A stretch of 64,000 bases of DNA from Candidatus Eisenbergiella stercoravium (GCA_019113175.1 DXHY01000046.1:35643-99642); one strand, 5' to 3'; positions 45,444 to 53,942 are shown, counted from the first letter of the stretch. Notes: a model not told the origin generated them from the sequence alone. Program-made: numbers and translations.

Positions 45444-46760
45444 ATGGGATTATATGAGAAGCTTGTAAACGGAGAAGAGAAGCTTTCCCTGGTGGGACTG
45501 GGCTATGTGGGCATGCCCATCGCGGTGGCTTTCGGCAGAAAGATCAAGGTGATCGGCTATGATCTGAATGAAAAAAAGATTGAGCTGTATAAATCCGGCG
45601 TGGATCCTACCAGAGAGGTGGGAGACGACGTGATCAAAACCGCCAACGTTGACTTCACGGCGGATGAGACCAGACTGAAGGAAGCGAAATTTCACATCGT
45701 GGCGGTTCCGACACCGGTAAACGCCGATCACACGCCGGATCTGACCCCGGTGGAAGGCGCAAGCCGCACCGTGGGAAGAAACCTGACGAAGGGCAGCATC
45801 GTGGTTTTTGAGTCCACCGTATATCCCGGTGTGACGGAGGAGATCTGCGTGCCCATCATGGAGAAGGAGTCCGGACTGAAATGCGGCGTGGACTTCAAGG
45901 TGGGCTATTCTCCGGAACGCATCAATCCCGGTGACAAGGTGCACCGTCTGGAAACCATCGTGAAGATCGTTTCCGGTATGGACGAGGAGACCCTGGATAC
46001 CATCGCAAAGGTCTACGAGCTGGTGGTGGAAGCGGGTGTATACCGCGCAGAGTCCATTAAGGTTGCGGAGGCTGCCAAGGTCATCGAGAACAGCCAGCGT
46101 GACATCAACATCGCCTTCATGAACGAGCTTTCCATCATTTTCAATAAAATGGGAATCGATACCAAATCCGTGCTGGAGGCGGCAGGAACCAAGTGGAATT
46201 TCCTGAAGTTCTTCCCCGGTCTGGTGGGCGGACACTGCATCGGCGTGGACCCCTATTACCTGACCTACCGTGCGGAGATGATGGGTTATCACAGCCAGAT
46301 CATTCTCGCCGGACGCCGGATCAACGACGATATGGGAAAATATGTGGCGGAGAACGTGGTGAAAAATCTGATCAGGGCCGATATTCCGGTCAAAACCGCC
46401 AGAGTTGCGATCCTGGGCTTCACCTTCAAGGAGAACTGCCCGGATACCAGAAATACGAAGGTCATCGATATTGTGAACGAGCTGCGGGAATACGGCATTG
46501 AACCGGTGATCGTGGACGAGACCGCGGATGCGGACGAGGCGAACCGCCTGTACGGCATCACTCTTGCGGACAGAAGCGCTGTGAAAGAGGTGGACGCCCT
46601 CATCATCGCTGTGGCTCATGAGGAATTCAGCCACCTGGACAAGACGCAGATTTCCGGCTTCTTCCGTCCCGAAAATCCGAAGAAGGTCCTGGTGGACATC
46701 AAGGGCATTCTGGACCGGAAGGAGTACCAGACGGAGGATTATATTTACTGGAGACTGTAA
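45444..46760 (+). CDS. tviB: UDP-HexNAc 6-dehydrogenase (TviB/WbpA-like)
   Basis: A 438-residue nucleotide-sugar dehydrogenase. NAD site SLVGLGYVGMPIAVAFGR, AVPTPVN, the Vi-type ESTVYPGVTEEIC and catalytic Cys in GGHCIGVDPYYL, then FTFKENCPDTRNTKV. It oxidises UDP-GlcNAc or UDP-GalNAc to the uronic acid. A small TGTGC/GCACA hairpin sits just upstream. Confidence 0.9.
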   Translation: MGLYEKLVNGEEKLSLVGLGYVGMPIAVAFGRKIKVIGYDLNEKKIELYKSGVDPTREVGDDVIKTANVDFTADETRLKEAKFHIVAVPTPVNADHTPDLTPVEGASRTVGRNLTKGSIVVFESTVYPGVTEEICVPIMEKESGLKCGVDFKVGYSPERINPGDKVHRLETIVKIVSGMDEETLDTIAKVYELVVEAGVYRAESIKVAEAAKVIENSQRDINIAFMNELSIIFNKMGIDTKSVLEAAGTKWNFLKFFPGLVGGHCIGVDPYYLTYRAEMMGYHSQIILAGRRINDDMGKYVAENVVKNLIRADIPVKTARVAILGFTFKENCPDTRNTKVIDIVNELREYGIEPVIVDETADADEANRLYGITLADRSAVKEVDALIIAVAHEEFSHLDKTQISGFFRPENPKKVLVDIKGILDRKEYQTEDYIYWRL

Positions 46761-46887
46761 GGCGGACAGCCGGTATAAAACGCCGCCGGAGGCCGGCATA
46801 TAAAACGCAGGACCGGTTTTCAAGGGCGCAGGGGTTCGGGACAATCTGAGCTGCTGCGGATCACAATGTTAGAAACAGGAGATGACT

Positions 46888-47865
46888 ATGGGATATAAAC
46901 ATCTGAAATTTGACGAAAATTCTGTATTTCTCGTAACGGGCGGAGCGGGCTTCATCGGCTCCAATCTGTGCGAGGCGATTCTGGACATGGGATACAGGGT
47001 GAGGTGCCTGGACGACCTTTCCACCGGAAAGCAGGAAAACGTGGAAATGTTTCTGGACCGGGAGGGCTATACCTTTATCAAGGGAGACATTAAGGATCTG
47101 GAAACCTGCCGCCGCGCCTGTGAGGGAGTGGATTATGTACTGAACCAGGCTGCATGGGGAAGCGTTCCGAGAAGTATTGAGATGCCCATTTTCTATGAGC
47201 AGAACAACATCGGCGGAACGCTGAACATGATGGAGGCGGCCAGAGAGAGCGGTGTGAAGAAATTCATCTATGCCTCCAGCTCTTCCGTTTACGGCGACCA
47301 TCCCGCCCTTCCCAAAAAGGAAGGAATCGAGGGCGAGGTGCTTTCCCCTTACGCCCTGACCAAGCGTACCAACGAGGAATACGGAAAGCTGTACAAGAAG
47401 CTGTATGGCCTGGATACCTATGGCCTCCGTTATTTCAATGTGTTCGGCCGCAGACAGAATCCGGACGGCATGTATGCGGCGGTGATTCCCAAGTTCTTAA
47501 AGCAGCTTCTGCATGACGAGGTCTGCACCATCAATGGCGACGGAAAGCAGTCCCGTGATTTTACCTACATTGATAACGTGATCGAGGCGAACCTGAAGGC
47601 CTGCCTCGCTCCCAGCGATGCCGCAGGAGAGGCATACAACATCGGCTCCGGCGGAAGAGAATTCCTGATCGATATTTACTACGATCTGTGTAAGGCTCTC
47701 GGCAAGAACATCGAGCCCAAGTTCGGACCTCCGAGAAAGGGAGACGTGCGCGATTCCAACGCGGACATCACAAAGGCAAGGAAGAAGCTGGGCTATGATC
47801 CGGACTATGATTTCGCCTCCGGAATCCAGCTCGCCATCGACTGGTATAAAGAAAATTTAAAATAA
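46888..47865 (+). CDS. tviC: UDP-HexNAc(A) 4-epimerase (TviC/WbpP-like)
   Basis: A 325-residue extended SDR: FLVTGGAGFIGSNLCEA, the WbpP-type AAWGSVPRSIEMP, Ser-Ser-Ser with YALTKR (YxxxK), and RYFNVFGRRQNPDG. It epimerises C4 of UDP-GlcNAc or its uronic acid; with the dehydrogenase before it, UDP-GalNAcA is the likely product. ATG 46888 has AGGAG upstream. The 127-nt gap before it holds two short GCCGGYATA-type repeats but no gene. Confidence 0.9.
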   Translation: MGYKHLKFDENSVFLVTGGAGFIGSNLCEAILDMGYRVRCLDDLSTGKQENVEMFLDREGYTFIKGDIKDLETCRRACEGVDYVLNQAAWGSVPRSIEMPIFYEQNNIGGTLNMMEAARESGVKKFIYASSSSVYGDHPALPKKEGIEGEVLSPYALTKRTNEEYGKLYKKLYGLDTYGLRYFNVFGRRQNPDGMYAAVIPKFLKQLLHDEVCTINGDGKQSRDFTYIDNVIEANLKACLAPSDAAGEAYNIGSGGREFLIDIYYDLCKALGKNIEPKFGPPRKGDVRDSNADITKARKKLGYDPDYDFASGIQLAIDWYKENLK

Positions 47866-47939
47866 GCGGCGCGGCAGGATAACGCGCGAAAGGGCATGAC
47901 TGCCGGGAAGCTGTTTCCTGCCTGAACGGGGCCGGCGTC

Positions 47940-48040
47940 TGAAACACTGTTTCAAAAAACTGTTTTGTGAAAGGACGTCCGGTCCCGTCTGTCATTTCAT
48001 AGGGCATTGGAACGACTTGACCGACGGGACTGCGTTCCGA
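47940..48040 (+). promoter_or_regulatory. Structured leader of the formyltransferase-like gene
   Basis: TGAAAC-ACT-GTTTCA (47940-47954), then a longer pairing of GTCCCGTC (47982-47989) with GACGGGAC (48023-48030) enclosing a 33-nt loop, ending just before GGAGG. It may control access to the ribosome-binding site. Not related to elements A-D. Confidence 0.35.
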
Positions 48041-48052
48041 AATGGAGGTAAA

Positions 48053-48979
48053 ATGAAGTACAGAGTTGTTGTATTCGGCGTAAAGGATACGACGGCGGAG
48101 ATCGTATCCTATATACAGGAAAAGCTGCATCCGGTGGATCTGGTAGTGACGATTCACAGCGATGTGCTCTCCGGCAATCAGGTGTCCGGCTATAAGGGGC
48201 TTTCCTATCTGACGGACCAGTACGGAATTCCTGTGTTTGAGACCCATTCCTACGGGCTGAAGGATGAGGAAACCACCCGTTTTTTTGCAGAAAACGAATT
48301 TGAGATCGGCATTTCCATGGGATGGCAGCGGCTGATTCCCCAGGCGGTTCTGGACCGTTTTCAGTACGGGATTTTCGGGTTCCACGGAAGCTGCGGCTAC
48401 CTGCCATACGGCAGAGGACGTTCGCCCCTGAACTGGTCGGTAATCAACGGGGATACCCGTTTTATTCTGAACCTGTTCCAGTATGACGCGAAGGCGGACA
48501 GCCCCAACGTATTCGCAAACGAGATGTTTTCCATCAATCCTCACGATACCATCCGTACCCTGCAGTATAAGAACATCCTGGTTTCCAAACGCCTGATCGG
48601 AAGGCTCCTGCAGGCATGGCAGGAGGGAACGGTGAAGGTCAACCGTCAGTCAAAGGATTTTGACGGTTGGTATGAAAAGCGCACCGCTGCCGATGGAAAG
48701 CTGGATTTTCACAGAAAAACCAGAGAGCTGTATGATCTGATCCGCGGGGTGACGAGACCCTTCCCGGGAGCTTTCGCCTTCTGCGGGGACAAGAAGGTCA
48801 CCCTATGGAGCGCCCACCCCTTTGACGAGATGCTGGACTTTTCCGGATATGCGCCGGGAGAAATCATCGATGTGTTTGATGGAAAGCCCATCGTGCGGAC
48901 TGTGGACGGCTCCCTTCTGATCGATGAGTATGAATGTGAAGCTGCATATGTGCCTGCGCCCGGAGATCTGCTGGTCTGA
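48053..48979 (+). CDS. Formyltransferase-family protein, altered active site
   Basis: A 308-residue protein of the formyltransferase fold (methionyl-tRNA/UDP-amino-sugar formyltransferase type). The key region is IFGFHGSCGYLPYGRGRSPLNW. His is present and the LPxxRGxxPxxW spacing is kept, but the Asn normally two residues before the His is Gly, so the usual Asn-His-Asp triad is incomplete. The C-terminal domain (RPFPGAFAFCGDKKVTLW) resembles the OB-like domain. It could formylate an amino sugar if the Asn is dispensable. Confidence 0.78.
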   Translation: MKYRVVVFGVKDTTAEIVSYIQEKLHPVDLVVTIHSDVLSGNQVSGYKGLSYLTDQYGIPVFETHSYGLKDEETTRFFAENEFEIGISMGWQRLIPQAVLDRFQYGIFGFHGSCGYLPYGRGRSPLNWSVINGDTRFILNLFQYDAKADSPNVFANEMFSINPHDTIRTLQYKNILVSKRLIGRLLQAWQEGTVKVNRQSKDFDGWYEKRTAADGKLDFHRKTRELYDLIRGVTRPFPGAFAFCGDKKVTLWSAHPFDEMLDFSGYAPGEIIDVFDGKPIVRTVDGSLLIDEYECEAAYVPAPGDLLV

Positions 48980-49078
48980 TCTTTTGCACCCGGAAAATCC
49001 GGCTGGCTGAGGCAATGAAGAAAAAGGAATAGGTTATCAATCGTACTTTTGGGGTATGCTTTCCGGTGGGAGGAAATT

Positions 49079-49831
49079 ATGAAAATTGCGCTTCGGATGG
49101 ATGATATTACGGCAGATATGAACTGGGACAATTTTTTTCGGCTGAAGGAGCTTTTCGATAAGGCGGGCATCCGGCCGCTTCTCGGTGTGGTGCCGGACAA
49201 CCGCGATGCTTCCCTTTCCTGCATGAAGGAAAGGGCGGATTTCTGGGAGCTTCTTCTGGAGCTGCAGGAGGAGGGCTGGTCCATCGCCCAGCATGGCTGC
49301 CGCCATGTGTACACCACGAAAAAGGGCGGGCTGTTTCCGCTGAATCATTTTTCAGAGTTTGCCGGGCTGTCTTATGAACGGCAGAAAAAGCTGATCGCTC
49401 ATGGAAAGCGGATGCTGGAGGATCACGGCGTGGTGACGGATATTTTCATGGCTCCCGGTCATTCTTATGATAAAAATACGCTGCGGGCGCTGACGGAATG
49501 CGGCTTTTTCTATGTGACTGACGGCTTTGGCAGCGGTCCCTACCGGAGGGAAGGGCTGACCTTTCTTCCCATTGCCAGAAAGAAATCGGCCTGCTTTGGA
49601 GACGGGGAAGGGTATACCACCATGGTGATTCACGCCAACGGCATGAACGATGCCGAGATCGGCTGGTATGAAAGAATGCTTGCAGAACACGCCGGGAATT
49701 TTATCTCCTATGGGCGGCTTCTGGAGCTTCCTGCCGAAGAACGCGGTTTTGCAGGAAATCTTGCAGAATATGCGTTAGCCTACGGAAAACGCATGGCAGT
49801 GCGGGCGCTGTCCGCGTTCCGGCTGAAGTGA
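49079..49831 (+). CDS. DUF2334-like polysaccharide deacetylase-fold protein
   Basis: A 250-residue protein with the (beta/alpha) deacetylase fold: RMDDITADMN (metal Asp), WSIAQHGCRHVY and FMAPGHSYD supply His/Asp-type ligands. No signal peptide, so it works in the cytoplasm, possibly on a lipid- or nucleotide-linked sugar. GGGAGGAA precedes ATG 49079. An 18-bp tandem repeat begins nine bases after the stop. Confidence 0.78.
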   Translation: MKIALRMDDITADMNWDNFFRLKELFDKAGIRPLLGVVPDNRDASLSCMKERADFWELLLELQEEGWSIAQHGCRHVYTTKKGGLFPLNHFSEFAGLSYERQKKLIAHGKRMLEDHGVVTDIFMAPGHSYDKNTLRALTECGFFYVTDGFGSGPYRREGLTFLPIARKKSACFGDGEGYTTMVIHANGMNDAEIGWYERMLAEHAGNFISYGRLLELPAEERGFAGNLAEYALAYGKRMAVRALSAFRLK

Positions 49832-49840
49832 GAAAGCCTG

Positions 49841-49930
49841 GCCGGAGAGACGGGGCATGCCGGAGAGATGGGGCATGCCGGAGAGACGGGGCATGCCGAA
49901 GAGACGGGGCATGCCGAAGAGACGGGGCAG
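49841..49930 (+). repeat. 18-bp tandem repeat, five units
   Basis: Five head-to-tail units of gccggagagacggggcat with one or two changes each (49841, 49859, 49877, 49895, 49913). Spacer-free, so not a CRISPR. The frame of the next gene is open through it (RRDGAC repeats), but the real start is downstream. Confidence 0.9.
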
Positions 49931-50016
49931 GGAAAAGCGGTTTCCGAAAGGGCAGTCCCGGTAAAGCGATTTCCAGCCGGGAAGCCCGGCCGGAAATGGA
50001 GAAGGAGTACAGGAGT

Positions 50017-51171
50017 ATGAGCCGGAAAAACGGAGGAAAGGAACCGGTCAGGGTGCTGCAGGTGCTGGGTGGAACCGGTCTGGGCGGCGCGGAAAGCCGG
50101 GTGATGGACAGTTATCGGCATCTGGACAGAAGCCGGATTCAGTTTGATTTCTGCGTCCATTCACAGGAGGAAGGTTTTTTTGATAAGGAAATTGAAAGCC
50201 TGGGCGGACATGTATACCGGGTTCCACGATTCCGGGTGGTGAACTGGCTGGCATACCGGAAGGCATGGAAGGAGTTTTTTCGTGTCCATTCAACACAGGG
50301 GCATCCGGACTATGTGGCGGTACACGGACATATGACCAGCACCGCCTCCATTTACCTTCCCATCGCGAAGGCGGCAGGTGTGCCGCTCACCATCGCCCAT
50401 GCCAGAAGCGCCGGTGTGGATCCCGGGCTGAAGGGAGTCATGACCCGTTTCCTGCGCAGAAATCTGGGGAAAAAGGCGGATGTGTGTCTGACCTGCTCCC
50501 GGCTCGCGGGGGAAGCCGTGTTCGGGGAAAAAATGGTGGCGGCAGGCAGGGTGACCACCGTTCCCAACGCCATTGACGCCCGGGAATTCGCTTTTTCTGA
50601 AAAGAAGCGGAATCAGAAGCGTGCGGAGCTTGGCATCGGCCCGCAGGAATTCGTGATCGGCCACGTGGGGCGGTTCGGCCATATGAAAAATCACGCCTTT
50701 CTTCTGGACGTGTTCGCGGAGATTCACCGGAAAATGCCTGATTCCCGTCTGCTTCTGGTGGGAGAAGGCGGCCTGATGGATTCCGTGCGGGAGAAGGCGG
50801 CATCTCTCGGCCTTTCTGACCGGGTGATTTTCACGGGAAACCAGGCGCAGGTGGCTGATTTTTACATGGCCATGGATTTCTTTGTGTTTCCCTCTATCTT
50901 TGAAGGGCTTCCCGGTTCCGTGATCGAGGCGCAGGCGGCCGGCCTGCGCTGTCTGGTGTCGGACAGCGTGACGGACGAGGTCCTGATCACGCCTCTGGCG
51001 CAGGCCCGTTCCCTTTCGGAGGGAGCGGCTGTCTGGGCGCAGGCCGTGCTGGAACGAAGGGACTATGAGAGAAAACAGATGGCGCAGGCCATAAAGGACG
51101 CCGGATTTGACGTTTCGGATCAGGTGAAATTTCTGGAGAAGCTTTATTTACAGGAGAAGTGTGAAAAATAA
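50017..51171 (+). CDS. GT4 glycosyltransferase (EpsF-like)
   Basis: A 384-residue GT-B enzyme: RVLQVLGGTGLGGAESRV at the start, GHVGRFGHMKNHAFLLD and the donor site SIFEGLPGSVIEAQAAGLRCLVS. ATG 50017 follows GAAGGAG. The last codons and TAA stop are inside the H1 stem of element D, so the 3' end of the gene has been built from, or has absorbed, the repeat. Confidence 0.88.
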   Translation: MSRKNGGKEPVRVLQVLGGTGLGGAESRVMDSYRHLDRSRIQFDFCVHSQEEGFFDKEIESLGGHVYRVPRFRVVNWLAYRKAWKEFFRVHSTQGHPDYVAVHGHMTSTASIYLPIAKAAGVPLTIAHARSAGVDPGLKGVMTRFLRRNLGKKADVCLTCSRLAGEAVFGEKMVAAGRVTTVPNAIDAREFAFSEKKRNQKRAELGIGPQEFVIGHVGRFGHMKNHAFLLDVFAEIHRKMPDSRLLLVGEGGLMDSVREKAASLGLSDRVIFTGNQAQVADFYMAMDFFVFPSIFEGLPGSVIEAQAAGLRCLVSDSVTDEVLITPLAQARSLSEGAAVWAQAVLERRDYERKQMAQAIKDAGFDVSDQVKFLEKLYLQEKCEK

Positions 51172-51307
51172 GCCTGATGGCTTATTTTTCACACGGCAAT
51201 TTGTGCCGGGGCGTCACAAATTGCTTTGATGGCAGAAGAGAAATTGCATTCGCAATTTCTCTTCGCCCCGTCGCCGCAAAGCAAAGCATTGCTACGCTCC
51301 GAAATGA
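51159..51307 (+). repeat. Intercistronic multi-hairpin element, copy D
   Basis: H1: GTGTGAAAAATAAGCC, loop TGAT, exact complement (51159-51194); the upstream stop TAA is at 51169-51171 in the stem. H2: CAATTTGTG, loop CCGGGGCGT, CACAAATTG (51197-51223). H3: GAAGAGAAATTGC, loop ATTC, GCAATTTCTCTTC (51235-51264). An extra AGCAA-AGCA-TTGCT hairpin (51280-51293) is absent from copy B. Ends in ATGAGG. Confidence 0.85.
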
Positions 51308-51315
51308 GGAATCGT

Positions 51316-52503
51316 ATGAAGAAAAAATTCATGCTCATCGTGCCCATGCTGCATCAGGGCGGCTTTGAACGGGTATGCGTTGCCACGGCCCGGCTTCTGG
51401 AGCCGTACTACGAGGTTTATATCGTCATTTTCAGCGCGATGGACATCGCCTATGATATCCGCGGCCTTCATGTGATCGACATTCATATGAAAAGCGTGGA
51501 GGGAAAGGCCGGGAAGGTGATCAATGTGTTCCGTCGGGCCAGAAAAGTGGCCTCTCTGAAAAGGGAATATGACATTGATATCGCCTACAGCTTCGGGCCC
51601 ACAGCCAACCTGGTGAACGTATTTTCCGGAATGCGTCCATTCCGCAAAGGCGGCGCGGCTCGGGCGAAAATCTGGTGCGGCGTGCGCAGCTACATGGATA
51701 TGGGAAATCCCGGCCTTCTGCGTCTGTTCTGCCGCCATTCGGATCGGGTGGTTTCCTGTTCAAAGCTGATTCAGCGGGAGCTGGAAGCCCGTTTTTCCTG
51801 TCAGAAGGTCTGCACCCTGTACAATCCCTTCGACCTGTCCGGGATCCAGGCCCAGGCGGAGGAGGTGGGAGAAAAGGAGCGTCTTCCCTTTATGGGCTGC
51901 AGCCGGGTGATCGTCTCCATGGGGCGTCAGGATGACGTGAAGGGCTTCTGGCATCTGCTTAAAAGCTTTTCTCTGCTTCACCGGAAATATGAAGACGCCA
52001 GACTTCTGATTGTGGGCGAAGGTGATTTCAGAGAATACTGGAAGCTGGCGGAGGATCTGGGTGTTCAGGACGCGGTGAGCTTTCCCGGCGTGAAGAAAAA
52101 TCCTTTTCCCTGGCTGGCGCTTGGGCGCATGTATGTGATGACCTCCATCAACGAAGGCTTTCCCAATGTGCTGGTGGAAGCCATGGCGCTTGGCATCCCC
52201 GTCATTTCCACCAACTGCATGACCGGACCCGCGGAGATTCTGGCAGAGGATTTTGACACGGTTTCCGGCCGCCAGGAGTATATGGACGCGGACTACGGTA
52301 TCCTGATTCCGGTGATGGACGCAAAGAAGGATCTGGACGCTTCTGTCATTACGGAAGAAGAGAGGAAGCTTTCTGAGCAGATGGAACGGCTGCTTTCCGA
52401 TGAGGCGTTGTATGAGAAATACAGTCAGGCGGCGGTCAGGCGTGCGGCGCAGTTTTCCGGAGAGGCCTATGTGGAGCGGATCCGGGGGATGGCGGAGGAA
52501 TAA
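51316..52503 (+). CDS. GT4 glycosyltransferase (GalNAc transferase-like)
   Basis: A 395-residue GT-B enzyme: KKFMLIVPMLHQGGFERV, an acceptor-side domain, RVIVSMGRQDDVKGFWHLL and the donor-site INEGFPNVLVEAMALGIPVIS, then CMTGPAEIL, similar to PglJ/PglH-like and N-acetylgalactosaminyl transferases. ATG 51316 follows ATGAGGA of element D. Last gene of the polysaccharide locus before composition changes. Confidence 0.88.
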   Translation: MKKKFMLIVPMLHQGGFERVCVATARLLEPYYEVYIVIFSAMDIAYDIRGLHVIDIHMKSVEGKAGKVINVFRRARKVASLKREYDIDIAYSFGPTANLVNVFSGMRPFRKGGAARAKIWCGVRSYMDMGNPGLLRLFCRHSDRVVSCSKLIQRELEARFSCQKVCTLYNPFDLSGIQAQAEEVGEKERLPFMGCSRVIVSMGRQDDVKGFWHLLKSFSLLHRKYEDARLLIVGEGDFREYWKLAEDLGVQDAVSFPGVKKNPFPWLALGRMYVMTSINEGFPNVLVEAMALGIPVISTNCMTGPAEILAEDFDTVSGRQEYMDADYGILIPVMDAKKDLDASVITEEERKLSEQMERLLSDEALYEKYSQAAVRRAAQFSGEAYVERIRGMAEE

Positions 52504-52518
52504 AGGGAATACAGGAAA

Positions 52519-53331
52519 ATGAATACGATCAAATTTCGAGATAAACTGGTTGCTGAGATAGCAAAAATAGATTGTGTAAAAGGAATTGCACAAACAGGTG
52601 ATTTAAACGAAGAACTTATTCCAGGTAAAAGTGATATAGATTTATTTGTTTTATGCGACAGAAAAATTCCTTCAGAAAAAGAGCGCAGAAATGTTTATGA
52701 GTGTTTGGAGCGATTCTGTTCAGAATGCAGAATGTCTGTCTGCAATGGGGGAATATGGGGATATGGAGATATATTGATTGTTAATGATATAGACGTGATG
52801 CCAATGTATTTTACCATAGAAGAGATGGACCAATATATTAGTGAAGTATTGAAGGGAGAAAGATTGGGTAAAGAAGGGCGTTTCTATCCAACAGGCAGAC
52901 TGGCGAGTGTAGAAACAATCAATATTCTATATGAAAAAGGAAGCGTATGGAGTCAGCTGAAAACGAAAGTCAAAAGTTACCCGGAAAAATTATTTCAGGA
53001 TTTATTTGCTTATCATATTTCATGTGTACTTGATGAAGAAGATTTAGGGCGAGTGGTCTTAAGAAAAGAGTTACTTTTCTATCATCAGGTACTTGAAGAT
53101 GCCATGGATCACTTATTGCAGGCAATTTTTGCGCTGAATCATTGTTATTTCCCGAGCAGAAAGAAAACGAAAAAATATTTGGAATCATTTTCTCGTGTGC
53201 CTGAGAATTGTTATGTAAAGCTGGAAACAATCATTCAAAAATCAACCAAAATAGAAACTATAGAAGAATCTGTACAGGAATTAAGAAGCGTCACAGAGGA
53301 TATAATGAATTTATCCATTTATACAGTATAG
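52519..53331 (+). CDS. Nucleotidyltransferase-domain protein (AT-rich)
   Basis: A 270-residue protein with the pol-beta-type signature GDLNEELIPGKSDIDLFVL, i.e. the metal-binding SDxD, near residue 27, and an all-alpha C-terminal half. Such proteins transfer nucleotides to small molecules or proteins; some inactivate antibiotics, but no specific drug family can be claimed. Codon use is strongly AT-biased, unlike the genes to the left, so it was probably acquired. Confidence 0.72.
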   Translation: MNTIKFRDKLVAEIAKIDCVKGIAQTGDLNEELIPGKSDIDLFVLCDRKIPSEKERRNVYECLERFCSECRMSVCNGGIWGYGDILIVNDIDVMPMYFTIEEMDQYISEVLKGERLGKEGRFYPTGRLASVETINILYEKGSVWSQLKTKVKSYPEKLFQDLFAYHISCVLDEEDLGRVVLRKELLFYHQVLEDAMDHLLQAIFALNHCYFPSRKKTKKYLESFSRVPENCYVKLETIIQKSTKIETIEESVQELRSVTEDIMNLSIYTV

Positions 53332-53360
53332 TCACAAAGCTCTTTTACTTTGGAGAGAAA

Positions 53361-53942
53361 ATGAATTTATATCATTATTTTGATAAACGGACAGGGCCGT
53401 TTATGAACCTGTCAGATCTTTCAATCGAAGAGGCGGAAGTGGTCCTGCATACAATAAAGAAAGCAAAACCGCAGTCTTTCTGTGCCAGAAGAGATGACAG
53501 ATATTTGGAAAAAAGACGAAAATGCGAACAAACTTTGCGTACAGAGTTTGCCCGGAAGGGCGGAATCATAGAAAGGACTGCTCCTCATTATCTGGTAGTG
53601 GAACACTGTCCATGGTTAAGTACATGGTATGAAGATGGTTCGTTTATTAAAATTCCGATTGAGAAGTTTGATACCAGGACGATTTCATTTACCTATGGAG
53701 ATTCGATGCCAACATTCAGTCCTAAAGTCAATGACGGCAGGGAATATCGAAAAAAGTGCTATACTTATGAAGAAATACTGAAAATTATTGAAAAATATGG
53801 TCTCCCGCAGGACTGGAATAGGGACGAGAGGTATGGGCCGGAGCGGTATATTGAAGCTCATGTTTGGAGTGATGAAACAATTTGCAGGTATGGTTACAGT
53901 ATTCACAGGAAAAAAGGAAAGGTATCTGGAGTATTGTATTGA
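53361..53942 (+). CDS. Hypothetical protein, C-terminus probably altered
   Basis: A 193-residue cytoplasmic protein of a family I know only as uncharacterised in Firmicutes: MNLYHYFDKRTGPFMNLSDL, HYLVVEHCPWLSTWY and SFTYGDSMPTFSPKVNDG. The final ~20 residues after VWSDETICRYG look unlike the family and overlap the beginning of the methyltransferase remnant in another frame, so a deletion has fused the two. GGAGAG precedes ATG 53361. Confidence 0.65.
   Translation: MNLYHYFDKRTGPFMNLSDLSIEEAEVVLHTIKKAKPQSFCARRDDRYLEKRRKCEQTLRTEFARKGGIIERTAPHYLVVEHCPWLSTWYEDGSFIKIPIEKFDTRTISFTYGDSMPTFSPKVNDGREYRKKCYTYEEILKIIEKYGLPQDWNRDERYGPERYIEAHVWSDETICRYGYSIHRKKGKVSGVLY

Noticed and set aside
49841..49930. 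CRISPR-like array
   Set aside because: Units are contiguous 18-mers without spacers and no cas genes are near.
52519..53331. Aminoglycoside or lincosamide nucleotidyltransferase resistance gene
   Set aside because: Only the general SDxD nucleotidyltransferase signature is visible; nothing ties it to a drug-specific family.
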